A stretch of DNA of 64,000 nucleotides from Synechocystis sp. PCC 7509 (GCF_000332075.2 NZ_ALVU02000001.1:1631193-1695192); one strand, 5' to 3'. Shown: positions 28,647 through 38,203, counted from the first letter of the stretch. The notes: generated from the sequence alone by a model not told the origin. Made by a program: numbers and translations.

Positions 28647-29288
28647 ATGGCATCGCCCCCAAAGATAATTGTTGTAAGTAATGGTAAAGGCGGTGTGGGT
28701 AAAACTACAACAACTATGGCATTGGCGAGTATTTTGGCAGAAAAGTACAAACTGTTAGCCGTTGACGCTGATAGTCAAGGAAGTTTTACTTGGTGGGTAC
28801 AACAAAGTAAAAAAGGTATAGGCTTCGATCTAGCTCAAGAAACCGATCCGCGATTATTAGCGAATTTGAGAAACGTTGTAGGCTACGATCTAATCATAGT
28901 AGATACACCACCAGCCTTGAGTTCTGAAACTTTAGCCGCCGTTATCCCTGCGGCGGATTATTTGGTTTTACCTACGCCGCCAGCGCCAATGGATTTGGCG
29001 GTTTTGGTAGAAACCGTTAAACGTGCGATCGCGCCAGCGAAAGTCGCCCATCGTGTACTGTTAACGAAAGTGGACACGCGCAGTTTGGGGGAAGCACTGG
29101 AGGCACAAAAAACACTCAGGGAACTTGGAATTCCTGTCTGTACGGCGTTTGTAAGAGCTTACAAGGCTCACGAACGAGCCGCCTTAGAGGGGATGACAAT
29201 TACTCAGTGGCGGGGGAGCAATGGACGAGAAGCAGAGGCGGATTATCGCCGGGTAGTAAACGAAATACAGCGAGATTGGAGGAAGTAA
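28647..29288 (+). CDS. ParA-family ATPase, McdA-like (probable carboxysome positioning)
   Basis: 213-residue small ParA/MinD ATPase. The deviant Walker motif is KGGVGKTTT at residues 14-22, with the signature Lys14 and catalytic Lys19. Walker A' is VDTPP and switch motifs are intact. Such ATPases coat the nucleoid and are cleared by a partner that loads cargo. The stop overlaps the next start (TAATG). That partner has a coiled coil and a C-terminal Trp, features of McdB, so type-2 McdA is the best reading. A plasmid or protein-cluster partition ATPase is the alternative. No parS or ParB-like HTH gene lies nearby. Confidence 0.75.
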   Translation: MASPPKIIVVSNGKGGVGKTTTTMALASILAEKYKLLAVDADSQGSFTWWVQQSKKGIGFDLAQETDPRLLANLRNVVGYDLIIVDTPPALSSETLAAVIPAADYLVLPTPPAPMDLAVLVETVKRAIAPAKVAHRVLLTKVDTRSLGEALEAQKTLRELGIPVCTAFVRAYKAHERAALEGMTITQWRGSNGREAEADYRRVVNEIQRDWRK

Positions 29289-29827
29289 TGGTTAGAAAAC
29301 GAATTGGGGATATGTTACGGGAAGAAGTCAAAGAGCCTGTAGCCAGAGAAGACGCACCAGTGACAGCAGAAACTAGCAACCAAACAGAACCAGAAAATGG
29401 AGAAGTTAGCGAACAATTGCAGCCTGTAAATATTCCTGCAACTAAAAGCAAAAGCTCTACAGAACTAGAAACTACCATCGATGAGTTAAAAAAACAATTG
29501 CAAGCCGCTCATAAAACAGAAACCTCTTTACAAACACAAATTACCGAATTGAAGTCACAACTTCAAGAACAAAAAAAATTAGTTAAAGAGTTACAAACTC
29601 AAGTATCCCAAGGACAACAGCTTAAAACTGAGCTAGAAGAAGCAAAAAAAACTATCTTAAAACTTGCGGAAGTTAGTTCTAAACCAACGGCAAAAGCTAG
29701 TCCAGCTAAACAAGAAACTCTAGCAAGAGCAACGTCTACTCGCGCCGAAAAATTACCTAATTATTCCGATCCTTCGGAGCGCCCAAATACAACTCTTGGC
29801 AACAAAGATATTGGCTGGTTTGACTAG
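29288..29827 (+). CDS. coiled-coil partner of the ParA ATPase, McdB-like
   Basis: 179 residues from the ATG at 29288, which overlaps the parA stop. The N-terminus is basic then acidic (VRKRIGDMLREEV). A disordered linker leads to a glutamine- and lysine-rich coiled coil at about 58-125, and a disordered tail ends IGWFD with Trp177. Known McdB proteins have a charged N-terminus, a central coiled coil and an invariant tryptophan near the end, and form condensates on carboxysomes. The match is by layout, not domain hit. The carboxysome operon itself is not in the window. Confidence 0.65.
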   Translation: MVRKRIGDMLREEVKEPVAREDAPVTAETSNQTEPENGEVSEQLQPVNIPATKSKSSTELETTIDELKKQLQAAHKTETSLQTQITELKSQLQEQKKLVKELQTQVSQGQQLKTELEEAKKTILKLAEVSSKPTAKASPAKQETLARATSTRAEKLPNYSDPSERPNTTLGNKDIGWFD

Positions 29828-29888
29828 GTAAATAAAAAAATAGCGATCGCACTTCTATAGTTCCGCGTTTAGTAAAGGCGATCGCATT

Positions 29889-30470
29889 TTAATCATTCAA
29901 TTCAAAATTAACCTTGTTGTACAAGTCTTTTAAAGAAATCTGCAAGGAAATCGAGCTTAAAGAAATCGCTTCATCTTCAGTGTTATATACCCGCAATTCC
30001 CAGCGTTTTTCCCCAATTTTGACGTACTGTTCTACATAAGTGCGAGTTTGGTCAATTAGTAAGTATTCCTGAAAACTAGGGATGGTGCGATAGTCTATAA
30101 ATTTTGCTTGGCGATCGTATCCTTGGGTAGACTTTGATAAAACTTCAGCAATAATTAAAGCATTGGTAATTGTATCGGTGCGATTAGAGAAATATTGTGT
30201 CCCACCAGCAATAACCATTACGTCAGGATAAGTATAAATTTGCTTATCAGGTATCCACAGGCGTACATCTCCCATAAAAACCTTGTAATCTTGCTGTTTA
30301 AAAGCAAAATTTAGCTCTGTACTTAAATTTAGGGCAATTGTGTTGTGATTTGTTGAACCTCCAGTCATGGGAAAAATTTGTCCGTTATTGTATTCACTTT
30401 TGTACTCGGCTTTTTCCTCTAGTTCGAGGTATTCGGCGGGAGTGTAGGATTGCACAGTTGCTACTTGCAT
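29889..30470 (-). CDS. Uma2 family (DUF820) restriction-endonuclease-fold protein, copy 1
   Basis: 193 residues of the Uma2/DUF820 family, which is expanded in cyanobacteria. The N-terminus YTPAEYLELEEKAEYKSEY and the core DVRLWIPDKQ...TYPDVMVIAGG plus LIAEVLS and YRTIPSFQEYLLI are family hallmarks; PD...E-V gives the PD-(D/E)xK-like fold. The natural activity is unknown. It is a near copy of the gene at 30516-31097, at a fixed 627-bp offset, with most differences conservative. Confidence 0.9.
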   Translation of the reverse strand: MQVATVQSYTPAEYLELEEKAEYKSEYNNGQIFPMTGGSTNHNTIALNLSTELNFAFKQQDYKVFMGDVRLWIPDKQIYTYPDVMVIAGGTQYFSNRTDTITNALIIAEVLSKSTQGYDRQAKFIDYRTIPSFQEYLLIDQTRTYVEQYVKIGEKRWELRVYNTEDEAISLSSISLQISLKDLYNKVNFELND

Positions 30471-30515
30471 AATTTTTATTGCTTTAATATAGTTACAGGT
30501 AAAGGCGATCGCATC

Positions 30516-31097
30516 TTAATCATTCAATTCAAAACTAACCTTGTTGTATAAGTCTTTTAGCGAAACCTGCAAACCAACGGAGTTTAGAGAAATTGCCTCA
30601 TCTTCAGCTTTACACTCTTTTAATTCCCAACGGTTTTCTCCAGTTTTGGCATACTGCTCTACATAAATGCGAGTTTGGTCAATTAGCAAGTATTCTTGAA
30701 AACTAGGGATGGTGCGGTAGTCTGCAAATTTTGCTTGGCGATCGTATCCTTGAGTAGACTTTGATAATACTTCCGCAATAATCAGGGGATTGGTGATTGT
30801 ATCGGTGCGATTAGAAAAATATCGTGTTCCACCTGCAATAACCATCACATCAGGATAAGTGTATATTTGCTTATCGGGTATCCAAAGACGCACATCTCCC
30901 ATATAGATTTCGTAGTCTTGCTGGCTAAATGCACCATTTAGAGCAAAGCTTAGATTCAGGGCAATTTTATTGTGATTTGTCGATCCGCCAGTCATAGGAA
31001 AGATTTGTCCGTTAACATATTCGCTCTTGTACTCGGCTTTTTCCTCTAATTCGAGGTATTCGGCGGGGGTGTAGGACTTTTTGGTTGTTACTTGCAT
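30516..31097 (-). CDS. Uma2 family (DUF820) restriction-endonuclease-fold protein, copy 2
   Basis: 193 residues, the upstream partner of the tandem pair with 29889-30470. It shares the same length and start (MQVTTKKSYTPAEYLELEE), the same PDVMVIAGGT core and the same C-terminal LKDLYNKVSFELND. The duplicated unit includes the HIP1-containing sequence just downstream of each copy (AAAGGCGATCGCAT), so it arose as a tandem DNA duplication. Both copies are open. Confidence 0.9.
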   Translation of the reverse strand: MQVTTKKSYTPAEYLELEEKAEYKSEYVNGQIFPMTGGSTNHNKIALNLSFALNGAFSQQDYEIYMGDVRLWIPDKQIYTYPDVMVIAGGTRYFSNRTDTITNPLIIAEVLSKSTQGYDRQAKFADYRTIPSFQEYLLIDQTRIYVEQYAKTGENRWELKECKAEDEAISLNSVGLQVSLKDLYNKVSFELND

Positions 31098-31115
31098 AAT
31101 GGGGAAGTGCGATCG

Positions 31116-32183
31116 CTAATTTTTAACTATTATCTCTTTTACTAAAGCTGCAAGTCTCTCCGCACTATCAACAATTGCAATGCTTTTTGATTTTTCTGCC
31201 ATTATTTGCAACTGTTGCGGGGAATTTAGCAAATTCATTACTTTACTTTCTAATAACGGTTGTGTTAACTCGGCTTGATTGAACACCAACGTCGCGCCAG
31301 CTTTTGTAAACACCTCTGCGTTAAAGAATTGATGATCTTCCGCCGCGTAAGGATAGGGAATTAAAATTGCTGGAGTTCCGGTTACTGCTAATTCCGTTAA
31401 ACTCGCCGCACCAGCACGACTAATTGCTAAAGAAGCTCTATTTAATAAAGCTGCCATATTGTCATAAAAAGGCAGAGTTAAATATTGAGGATGCTGCAAA
31501 CTCCCAGCATCGGGATCTTTATCGCCTGTTAGATGCACAACCCAAGCACCCGCAGCACACCAAACGGGGACGCACTCGCGTACTAATTTATTTACTGCTA
31601 CCGCGCCTTGAGAACCCCCAAAAACGACAATTAACGGTACATTTTCGGGAATGGGTAGTTCTAAAGGTAATTGCTGGGAGCGAAATTGCGATCGCACGGG
31701 TGTACCTGTATAGATAGTTTTTACCCCAGGTAAACGCTTTGCGGCGCTTTCAAATCCGATCGCAACTACAGTACAAAAACGGCTAAAAGTACGGGTAACT
31801 TTGCCAGGTAAAGCATTAGATTCATGGAAAATTACTGGTATTCCCAGAAGTCGCGCCGCAATCACCGCCGGAGCGGAAATATAGCCACCTGTGGTAAATA
31901 CACCTTGAAAATTACCTTGTTTTAACAGCTTTCGGACTTCAAAAATTGACCCGACTAAGCGAGTTAAAATTTTAAAAGTACCAAACCCTAATTTTTGCTG
32001 AAAACCCTCAATAGTAACCGTATTTAATGGATACTGAGACGGTACTAATTGAGTTTCTAGCCGATTGGGAACACCCAACCACTCAATTTGATAATCGCTT
32101 AATTGTTCCGCTACTGCGATCGCCGGAAATAAATGTCCACCCGTACCGCTTGCAGCAATTAGTAATCGTATCGGTGTTACCAT
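31116..32183 (-). CDS. murG: MurG, lipid II-forming N-acetylglucosaminyltransferase
   Basis: 355-residue GT28 glycosyltransferase that adds GlcNAc from UDP-GlcNAc to lipid I at the inner face of the cytoplasmic membrane, the last intracellular step of peptidoglycan precursor synthesis. The N-terminal loop ASGTGGHLFPAIAVAEQL, the central FGGSQGAVAVNKLV and the donor-site block ISRAGAASLTELAVTGTP(A)ILIPYPYAAEDHQ are intact. The gene is alone here and not part of a mur/fts cluster. The next gene is divergent, 53 bp away. Confidence 0.95.
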   Translation of the reverse strand: MVTPIRLLIAASGTGGHLFPAIAVAEQLSDYQIEWLGVPNRLETQLVPSQYPLNTVTIEGFQQKLGFGTFKILTRLVGSIFEVRKLLKQGNFQGVFTTGGYISAPAVIAARLLGIPVIFHESNALPGKVTRTFSRFCTVVAIGFESAAKRLPGVKTIYTGTPVRSQFRSQQLPLELPIPENVPLIVVFGGSQGAVAVNKLVRECVPVWCAAGAWVVHLTGDKDPDAGSLQHPQYLTLPFYDNMAALLNRASLAISRAGAASLTELAVTGTPAILIPYPYAAEDHQFFNAEVFTKAGATLVFNQAELTQPLLESKVMNLLNSPQQLQIMAEKSKSIAIVDSAERLAALVKEIIVKN

Positions 32184-32236
32184 CTAGTTTTTACCTTAAT
32201 TGCTTTAAAATCGAACAACTAACCAAGCTATCATTT

Positions 32237-33076
32237 ATGCGAACCGTTCTAAATTTTTCTCACAAAAACCGCTTAGTTTCTATTAGCTTAGGATTGCTGA
32301 CTCTAGCTTTAGTTACAATAAGCGATCGCACTATTGCCGCACCGCCAGCTACCGCACCGCCACAGTTGCAAAATATGCTAGTTCAAATTGACGCGGCGGC
32401 TAACCAAAAAGATATTCAAGCCGTAATGCAGTTTTACAGTCCAACTTTTGCTCATACTGATGGTTTAACTTACCAAGATTTAGAAAAAGCTTTAACGGCG
32501 TTGTGGAAGCAATATCCCCAACTAAAATATGAAACCAAGTTACAGTCTTGGCAAGCTGAAGGCGATGGTATTGTCGCTGAAACCGTGACAAATATTACTG
32601 GTACGCAAACCCAAGACAGCCGCAATTTAGCTCTCAAAGCCACAATTAGAAGCCGTCAGCGCTACGAGAATCAAAAAATTGTCAGACAAGAAGTTTTAGC
32701 AGAGCGCAGCCAATTAAGCACCGGAACAAAGCCGCCAACCCTCGATATTAAACTACCACAAAGCGTTAAACCTGGTCAGCAGTATAACTTTGATGCTGTT
32801 GTCCTTGAGCCATTAAAAGATGATTATTTACTAGGAGCAGCCATTGAGGAGGCTGTAGCACCTGGTCAATATTTTAGTCCTACTCAAGTAAAACTAGACT
32901 TGCTCCCGGCGGGTGGATTGTTTAAAATTGGTCGCGTTCCAATGGGAGGAAGCGATCGCTGGTTATCGGCGGTAGTAGTGCGGGGAGACGGTTTAACTCA
33001 AGTAACTCAACGCCTCAATGTCCTAGGAGGCACGACTAATCCTCGTCCTAGTGGTAGGAGGTTGAATATTAGATAA
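32237..33076 (+). CDS. exported NTF2/SnoaL-like protein
   Basis: 279 residues from the ATG at 32237; longer in-frame reading exists upstream but runs inside murG and is unlikely. A signal peptide is visible (NRLVSISLGLLTLALV, then AAPPA). Residues about 45-150 look like an NTF2/SnoaL-type cone fold (IDAAANQKDIQAVMQFYSP, ALWKQYPQLKY). The C-terminal half is beta-rich and unassigned. The protein is probably periplasmic. Function unknown. Confidence 0.75.
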   Translation: MRTVLNFSHKNRLVSISLGLLTLALVTISDRTIAAPPATAPPQLQNMLVQIDAAANQKDIQAVMQFYSPTFAHTDGLTYQDLEKALTALWKQYPQLKYETKLQSWQAEGDGIVAETVTNITGTQTQDSRNLALKATIRSRQRYENQKIVRQEVLAERSQLSTGTKPPTLDIKLPQSVKPGQQYNFDAVVLEPLKDDYLLGAAIEEAVAPGQYFSPTQVKLDLLPAGGLFKIGRVPMGGSDRWLSAVVVRGDGLTQVTQRLNVLGGTTNPRPSGRRLNIR

Positions 33077-33127
33077 AGAATGGGGAGATTTAATATACTT
33101 TTCTCCCTTGTATTTTTTAAATAAACT

Positions 33128-33877
33128 ATGATCTCACTTCAAAATCAAACTGTTTTAATTACTGGCGCTAGTAGTGGAATTGGTGAAGCTTGCGCTAGAG
33201 TGTTTGCTGAAGCTGGCGCAAAGTTGATACTCGTAGCCAGACGGAAAGAGCGTCTAGAAGAGTTAGCCAAAGAACTTAGTCATACTTTAGTTCATTGTTT
33301 AGCGCTGGATGTATGCGATCGCACTGCTGTTGAATCTGTTTCTACAGTGTCAGCCGTTGATATTTTGATTAATAATGCTGGTTTAAGTCGCGGCTTAAAC
33401 AAACTCCAAGAAGGGGAGTTTCAAGACTGGGAAGAAATGATCGACACAAATATTAAAGGCGTACTTTACCTAACGCGCTGTATTGTACCGGGAATGATTA
33501 GCCGGGGTAGAGGTCATATAGTGTTTCTTGGCTCAACGGCAGGACACCAAACTTATCCTAATGGTAATGTTTATTGTGCAACCAAAGCGGCAGTTAGAGT
33601 AATTTCTGAGGGGTTGAAACAAGACCTTTTGGGAACTCCGGTAAGAGTCAGCAGCGTAGATCCGGGATTGGTGGAAACGGAGTTTAGTCAAGTGCGCTTT
33701 CGTGGGGATAGCGATCGCGCTAAAACTGTCTATCAAGGACTTACACCTTTAACACCGATGGATGTTGCCGAAGTCATACTTTTTTGCGCCACCCGTCCAC
33801 CTCACGTCAATATTAGCGAAGTATTACTAATGCCTACCGATCAAGCAGGTTCAATGCTATTTAATCGCCAAACTTAA
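33128..33877 (+). CDS. short-chain dehydrogenase/reductase (SDR, YdfG-like)
   Basis: 249-residue classical SDR. The cofactor motif is TGASSGIG at residues 11-18, with NNAG near 86, the catalytic Ser in FLGSTAG and the YxxxK in YCATKAAV. The C-terminal PGLVETEF loop is typical of the YdfG/3-hydroxy acid dehydrogenase branch. Arg residues after the second strand (VARRKER) suggest NADP preference. The substrate is not clear. The next gene starts 4 bp downstream. Confidence 0.9.
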   Translation: MISLQNQTVLITGASSGIGEACARVFAEAGAKLILVARRKERLEELAKELSHTLVHCLALDVCDRTAVESVSTVSAVDILINNAGLSRGLNKLQEGEFQDWEEMIDTNIKGVLYLTRCIVPGMISRGRGHIVFLGSTAGHQTYPNGNVYCATKAAVRVISEGLKQDLLGTPVRVSSVDPGLVETEFSQVRFRGDSDRAKTVYQGLTPLTPMDVAEVILFCATRPPHVNISEVLLMPTDQAGSMLFNRQT

Positions 33878-33881
33878 CTTT

Positions 33882-34508
33882 ATGCAAACTCAACTAACGG
33901 CAATTAATACCGCCAAAATCCTAACGAGTGTCTGTTTAATCGGTTTTGCTGTGGTTTTCGGAGTGCAGGATTTACGACAGGTAATTTATCTATGTCTGCA
34001 TATTAGCTATTGCGCTTGGTGGCTGTTGGAACAGTGGTTTTATCCGGCGCGAAAGCAGATGTTTAACGAGCCTGTAGGGGTTTTAGGATTTATTTTTAGT
34101 TTAGTATTTGTGGGGCTTTTGTACGCCTTGCCAGGTTATTTAGCTTTTACAAATCCTGTACCGCTATCATTTACCGCTACTGCGATCGCTTTACCACTAT
34201 ATATTTTTGGCAGCTTAATCAACACTAGCGCTGACGTACAAAAAATGACCGCAAAGCAAGAAGGCGCAAAGCTTGTTAGCGATGGAATTTGGCGCTTTTC
34301 CCGCAACATTAACTATTTTGGCGATCTGATGCGTTATCTAAGTTTTAGCGTGGTGGCAGGTTCAATTTGGGCTTATATAGTGCCAAGTGCGATCGCTTTA
34401 CTATATCTGCAACGCATTTCCCAGAAAGAACAGACAATGGTAGAAAAGTATGCAGAATATACAACCTATCAGCAATCTAGCCGTCGCTTAATTCCGTTTA
34501 TTTGGTAA
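33882..34508 (+). CDS. DUF1295 / steroid-5-alpha-reductase-like membrane protein
   Basis: 208-residue integral membrane protein with about five hydrophobic segments. The C-terminal conserved block (LVSDGIWRFSRNINYFGDLMRYLSF, then QKEQTMVEKYAEY) is typical of DUF1295 and isoprenylcysteine methyltransferase-like enzymes, where R/N and HPNY-like residues bind NADPH or SAM. Here the motif is RNINYFGD. It is probably cotranscribed with the SDR gene 4 bp upstream; a lipid- or terpenoid-modifying pair is a reasonable guess. Confidence 0.7.
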   Translation: MQTQLTAINTAKILTSVCLIGFAVVFGVQDLRQVIYLCLHISYCAWWLLEQWFYPARKQMFNEPVGVLGFIFSLVFVGLLYALPGYLAFTNPVPLSFTATAIALPLYIFGSLINTSADVQKMTAKQEGAKLVSDGIWRFSRNINYFGDLMRYLSFSVVAGSIWAYIVPSAIALLYLQRISQKEQTMVEKYAEYTTYQQSSRRLIPFIW

Positions 34509-34735
34509 TAGTGCGAGCGCTCTTAGGCTTAAAATTGCGAGTTTTGATCTCAAAGTTCCCACCGAGGTTAAGTAATAGAGTTCAATAGGCAATTGTTTAA
34601 GTCTAAAAGCCAAAGTTTTGTGTGTGAAAACTTACATTTCAAGCTTTTAATGTGAAGGATAGAGTTTTAAGTGGGAATACTAAAATTTAGATTCTGCTTT
34701 GTCTGGTCTTAACACTTGTCACTGAGAAAATTACT
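34509..34735. other. intergenic region before the large RM gene
   Basis: About 230 bp, AT-rich, no open frame with family support. No clear operator or hairpin was seen. It presumably holds the promoter of the RM gene. Confidence 0.5.
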
Positions 34736-37700
34736 ATGAGTGCTTTTGAAACCTACATTCGACATTTACAGGAAATTCGGGCAACGGGGGCAGCCGTTAA
34801 GGAAACTTCCTATTATGGGGCTTTAGAGCAATTGTTGAATGAGTTGGGTAACACCCTGAAGCCGAAAGTGCGCTGCGTGATGCAGTTGAAAAATATTGGC
34901 GGGGCGGGAATGCCTGACGGGGGTTTGTTTGTTGCTAGTCAGTTTCAAAGAAAAACGGGGGATACTCCAATCAATCCCACGAATCCAGAGCGGGGTGTAG
35001 TTGAAATTAAGGGAACGGGGGATGATGCCTGGGTAGTTGCAGAAACGAAGCAGGTTTCTAAATATTGGGACAAGTATCGTCAGGTGTTGGTGACAAATTA
35101 TCGAGATTTTGTGCTGATTGGGCAGGATGGGAACGGACAACCTGCAATGCTAGAAACCTATCGTTTAGCCAAAGATGAGGCTGAGTTTTGGCAGAAGGCA
35201 AACAATCCTAAACAGTTTGCTCAAGAGCAAGAAGAACAGTTAACTGAATATTTGAAGCGGGTGATGCTTCAGTCTGCCAGTATTGCCACTCCGAAGGATC
35301 TTGCTTGGTTTTTGGCTTCCTATGCTAAGGATGCAAAGGCACGAATTGAGAAAACTGATTTACCTGCTTTAGAGTCGCTGCGAAAGGCGTTAGAGGAAGC
35401 ATTAGGAATTACGTTTACGGGAGATAAGAAAGATCCGAAGAAGGGAGAGCGGTTTTTTAAATCTACGCTGGTTCAAACGCTGTTTTATGGTATTTTTTCG
35501 GCGTGGGTATTGTGGCAAAAGCAAAACGTCAAGGGAGATTTCAACTGGAAAGAATCAGCTTGGTATTTGCACGTTCCGATGATTCGGGCGTTGTTTGAAA
35601 AGGTAGCAACGCCAACTCATCTTGGCAAGCTGGATTTAGTAGAGGTGTTGAACTGGACGGGGGAGGCTTTGAATCGGGTAGACCGGGAAGCATTCTTTTC
35701 TAAGTTTGAGGAAGGGCAAGCTGTTCAGTATTTCTATGAGCCGTTTTTGGAAGCGTTCGATCCAGAGTTACGCAAAGAGTTAGGGGTTTGGTATACGCCA
35801 CCGGAGATTGTGCAATATATGGTGGCGCGGGTTGATACGGTGTTGCGCGAAGAATTGCAGATTGAAGATGGATTAGCTGACCCTAATGTATATATTCTTG
35901 ACCCTTGTTGTGGAACGGGGGCGTTTTTGGTGGAAGTATTGCGACGAATTGAAGCCAATTTGCAGGATAAGGGACTAGGAGCGCTAGTTGGTTCGCAATT
36001 GAAAGAAGCAGCCATGAAGCGGGTGTTTGGCTTTGAGATATTGACGGCTCCGTTTGTAGTGGCACATTTGCAGTTGGGATTAGTGTTGCAAAATTTAGGT
36101 GTGCCGTTGAGTGATGAGCAGGAACGAGTAGGAGTGTATTTGACGAATGCGTTAACCGGATGGAAACCACCTGATGAGGAGGGAAAACAAAAACTTCAGC
36201 AGCTTGCTTTTACGTTTCCAGAACTTAAACTTGAACATGATGCAGCAGATCAAGTTAAGCAAGAAAAACCAATTTTAGTTATTCTTGGAAATCCTCCTTA
36301 CAACGCTTATGCAGGAGTAAGCCCTGATGAAGAACAGGGTTTAGTAGAACCTTACAAGGCAGGATTAATTTCTGAATGGGGGATCAAAAAATTTAATCTT
36401 GATGAACTTTACATTCGTTTCTTCCGGCTAGCCGAACAAAGGATTACTGAGAGAACACAAAAGGGAATTGTTTGTTATATTTCTAGCTTTTCGTATCTGA
36501 GCGATCCATCATACGTTGTCATGCGAAAGCGTTTTTTAAATGAGTTCGATAAACTCTGGTTTGATTGCATGAATGGGGATAGTAGAGAGACAGGCAAGAT
36601 AACCCCAGAAGGTAATCCCGATCCTTCGGTCTTTTCGACAGAATACAACCGTGAAGGAATTCGGGTAGGAACAGCAATTGCTTTAATGGTTCGTAAGGAA
36701 ATCCGGGATGAGAATTCAACTACCAAATTTCGCCATTTTTGGGGAGTTAATAAGAGAAAAGAATTACTAGAGCATTTAACCAAACCAAATATCGATCTAG
36801 ATTACCAAACGACGGCTCCATCTATAAGTAATCGATTCTCCTTCCACCCTTCTGATGTTGCTTCACACTATCTAGGATGGGCTAAATTAACTGAGTTATG
36901 TAGCGAAGCTCCGATTAATGGATTATTTGAGAAGCGTGGCGGAGCATTAATCGACATCGATAAAAATGCTCTCTCACAAAGAATGGAGGTATATTACAAC
37001 TCTGATGTCAGTTGGGAAACACTTCGATTGTTAAAAACTGGGTTAACTAAAGAAGCTGCTGGATTTGAGCCTAAGAAAGTTAGAAATAAGGTACAAAATG
37101 CAGAGATTTATAGCCTAGAGCGAATTCATAAATATGCAGTTCGTCCTTTTGATATACGTTGGTGTTATTACAGTAGTGTTAGTCCTTTGTGGAATCGGTC
37201 AAGACCAACTTTTTACGCACAGCTTTGGAATGGTAACTCTTTTTTAATGAGTCGCCCTGCTGGTGCAGCCAGTATAGAAGGAGTTCCTTTATTTTTTTCA
37301 AAAGTTATTGGAGATAACGATTTTCTCAGAGGTCATGCGTATTACTTTCCATTACGACTACGTTCTGCCAGCCTTGCAAAAACGGATCGTTCAATTCATC
37401 AAATGAAAATTGAAGGGCTTGTAAGTGAAGAAAACCTGAAAAATACTGCAAATCTCTCTACTACTACTCGTAATTATCTAGTTTCTTTGGGTATGTTAGA
37501 TCCAGACAGCGACCCTGAGATGGCTGCATTAATTTGGATGCACGCTCTAGCAATTGGTTATTCACCTGCTTATCTAACAGATAATGCTGATGGAATTCGC
37601 CAAGACTTTCCGCGCATCCCACTACCCGATCGCCGCGAAACCCTAATTGCCTCTGCAAATCTCGGTCGTCAAATCGCCGCACTTCTCGATCCAGAAACCC

Positions 37701-38203
37701 CTGTTGCGGGTGTCACTTCTGGTAAACTTCGCCCGGAAATAAAAACCATTGCCGTTGTATCCCGTGTTGTTAAAGGCAACCTCGATCCCAATATTGACTT
37801 TGCATTAACCGCAGGTTGGGGTCACGCTGGGCAAAATGGGGTAACAATGCCTGGAAAAGGAAAGATAGTCGATCGCGCCTACACCCTTGAAGAACAAAAC
37901 GCGATCGCAGAACTCATAGAGCAACTTGGCTCTACCCATGATATTTACCTCAATGACATTGCCTACTGGAAAAACATTCCCGATCGCGTATGGAATTATA
38001 CGATTGGCGGATATCAGGTAATTAAGAAATGGTTGAGCTATCGGGAACAGGCATTGTTGGGGCGATTTCTTAAACAAGAAGAAGTCATTGAAGTTACGCA
38101 AATGGCAAGACGCATTACAGCAATTTTGTTGCTAGAACCTGAATTAGATGCCAATTATCAAGCGGTGAAACAATCAACCTATCCTTGGATAGTCCAGAAG
38201 TAA
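34736..38203 (+). CDS. single-chain restriction-modification enzyme (Type IIG / ISP-like N6-adenine methyltransferase)
   Basis: 1155 residues. The N-terminal domain has a PD-(D/E)xK nuclease pattern: PD at 60-61 and E90-I-K92. A helical linker leads to an N6-adenine MTase core with SAM motif DPCCGTGAFL from Asp389 and catalytic NPPY at 519-522. The C-terminal ~600 residues should carry target recognition. No DEAD helicase motifs are seen, so it differs from long Type ISP enzymes such as LlaGI and is nearer Type IIG, although its C-terminus resembles ISP-annotated proteins. It would methylate and cut the same site with no other subunit. Confidence 0.85.
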   Translation: MSAFETYIRHLQEIRATGAAVKETSYYGALEQLLNELGNTLKPKVRCVMQLKNIGGAGMPDGGLFVASQFQRKTGDTPINPTNPERGVVEIKGTGDDAWVVAETKQVSKYWDKYRQVLVTNYRDFVLIGQDGNGQPAMLETYRLAKDEAEFWQKANNPKQFAQEQEEQLTEYLKRVMLQSASIATPKDLAWFLASYAKDAKARIEKTDLPALESLRKALEEALGITFTGDKKDPKKGERFFKSTLVQTLFYGIFSAWVLWQKQNVKGDFNWKESAWYLHVPMIRALFEKVATPTHLGKLDLVEVLNWTGEALNRVDREAFFSKFEEGQAVQYFYEPFLEAFDPELRKELGVWYTPPEIVQYMVARVDTVLREELQIEDGLADPNVYILDPCCGTGAFLVEVLRRIEANLQDKGLGALVGSQLKEAAMKRVFGFEILTAPFVVAHLQLGLVLQNLGVPLSDEQERVGVYLTNALTGWKPPDEEGKQKLQQLAFTFPELKLEHDAADQVKQEKPILVILGNPPYNAYAGVSPDEEQGLVEPYKAGLISEWGIKKFNLDELYIRFFRLAEQRITERTQKGIVCYISSFSYLSDPSYVVMRKRFLNEFDKLWFDCMNGDSRETGKITPEGNPDPSVFSTEYNREGIRVGTAIALMVRKEIRDENSTTKFRHFWGVNKRKELLEHLTKPNIDLDYQTTAPSISNRFSFHPSDVASHYLGWAKLTELCSEAPINGLFEKRGGALIDIDKNALSQRMEVYYNSDVSWETLRLLKTGLTKEAAGFEPKKVRNKVQNAEIYSLERIHKYAVRPFDIRWCYYSSVSPLWNRSRPTFYAQLWNGNSFLMSRPAGAASIEGVPLFFSKVIGDNDFLRGHAYYFPLRLRSASLAKTDRSIHQMKIEGLVSEENLKNTANLSTTTRNYLVSLGMLDPDSDPEMAALIWMHALAIGYSPAYLTDNADGIRQDFPRIPLPDRRETLIASANLGRQIAALLDPETPVAGVTSGKLRPEIKTIAVVSRVVKGNLDPNIDFALTAGWGHAGQNGVTMPGKGKIVDRAYTLEEQNAIAELIEQLGSTHDIYLNDIAYWKNIPDRVWNYTIGGYQVIKKWLSYREQALLGRFLKQEEVIEVTQMARRITAILLLEPELDANYQAVKQSTYPWIVQK

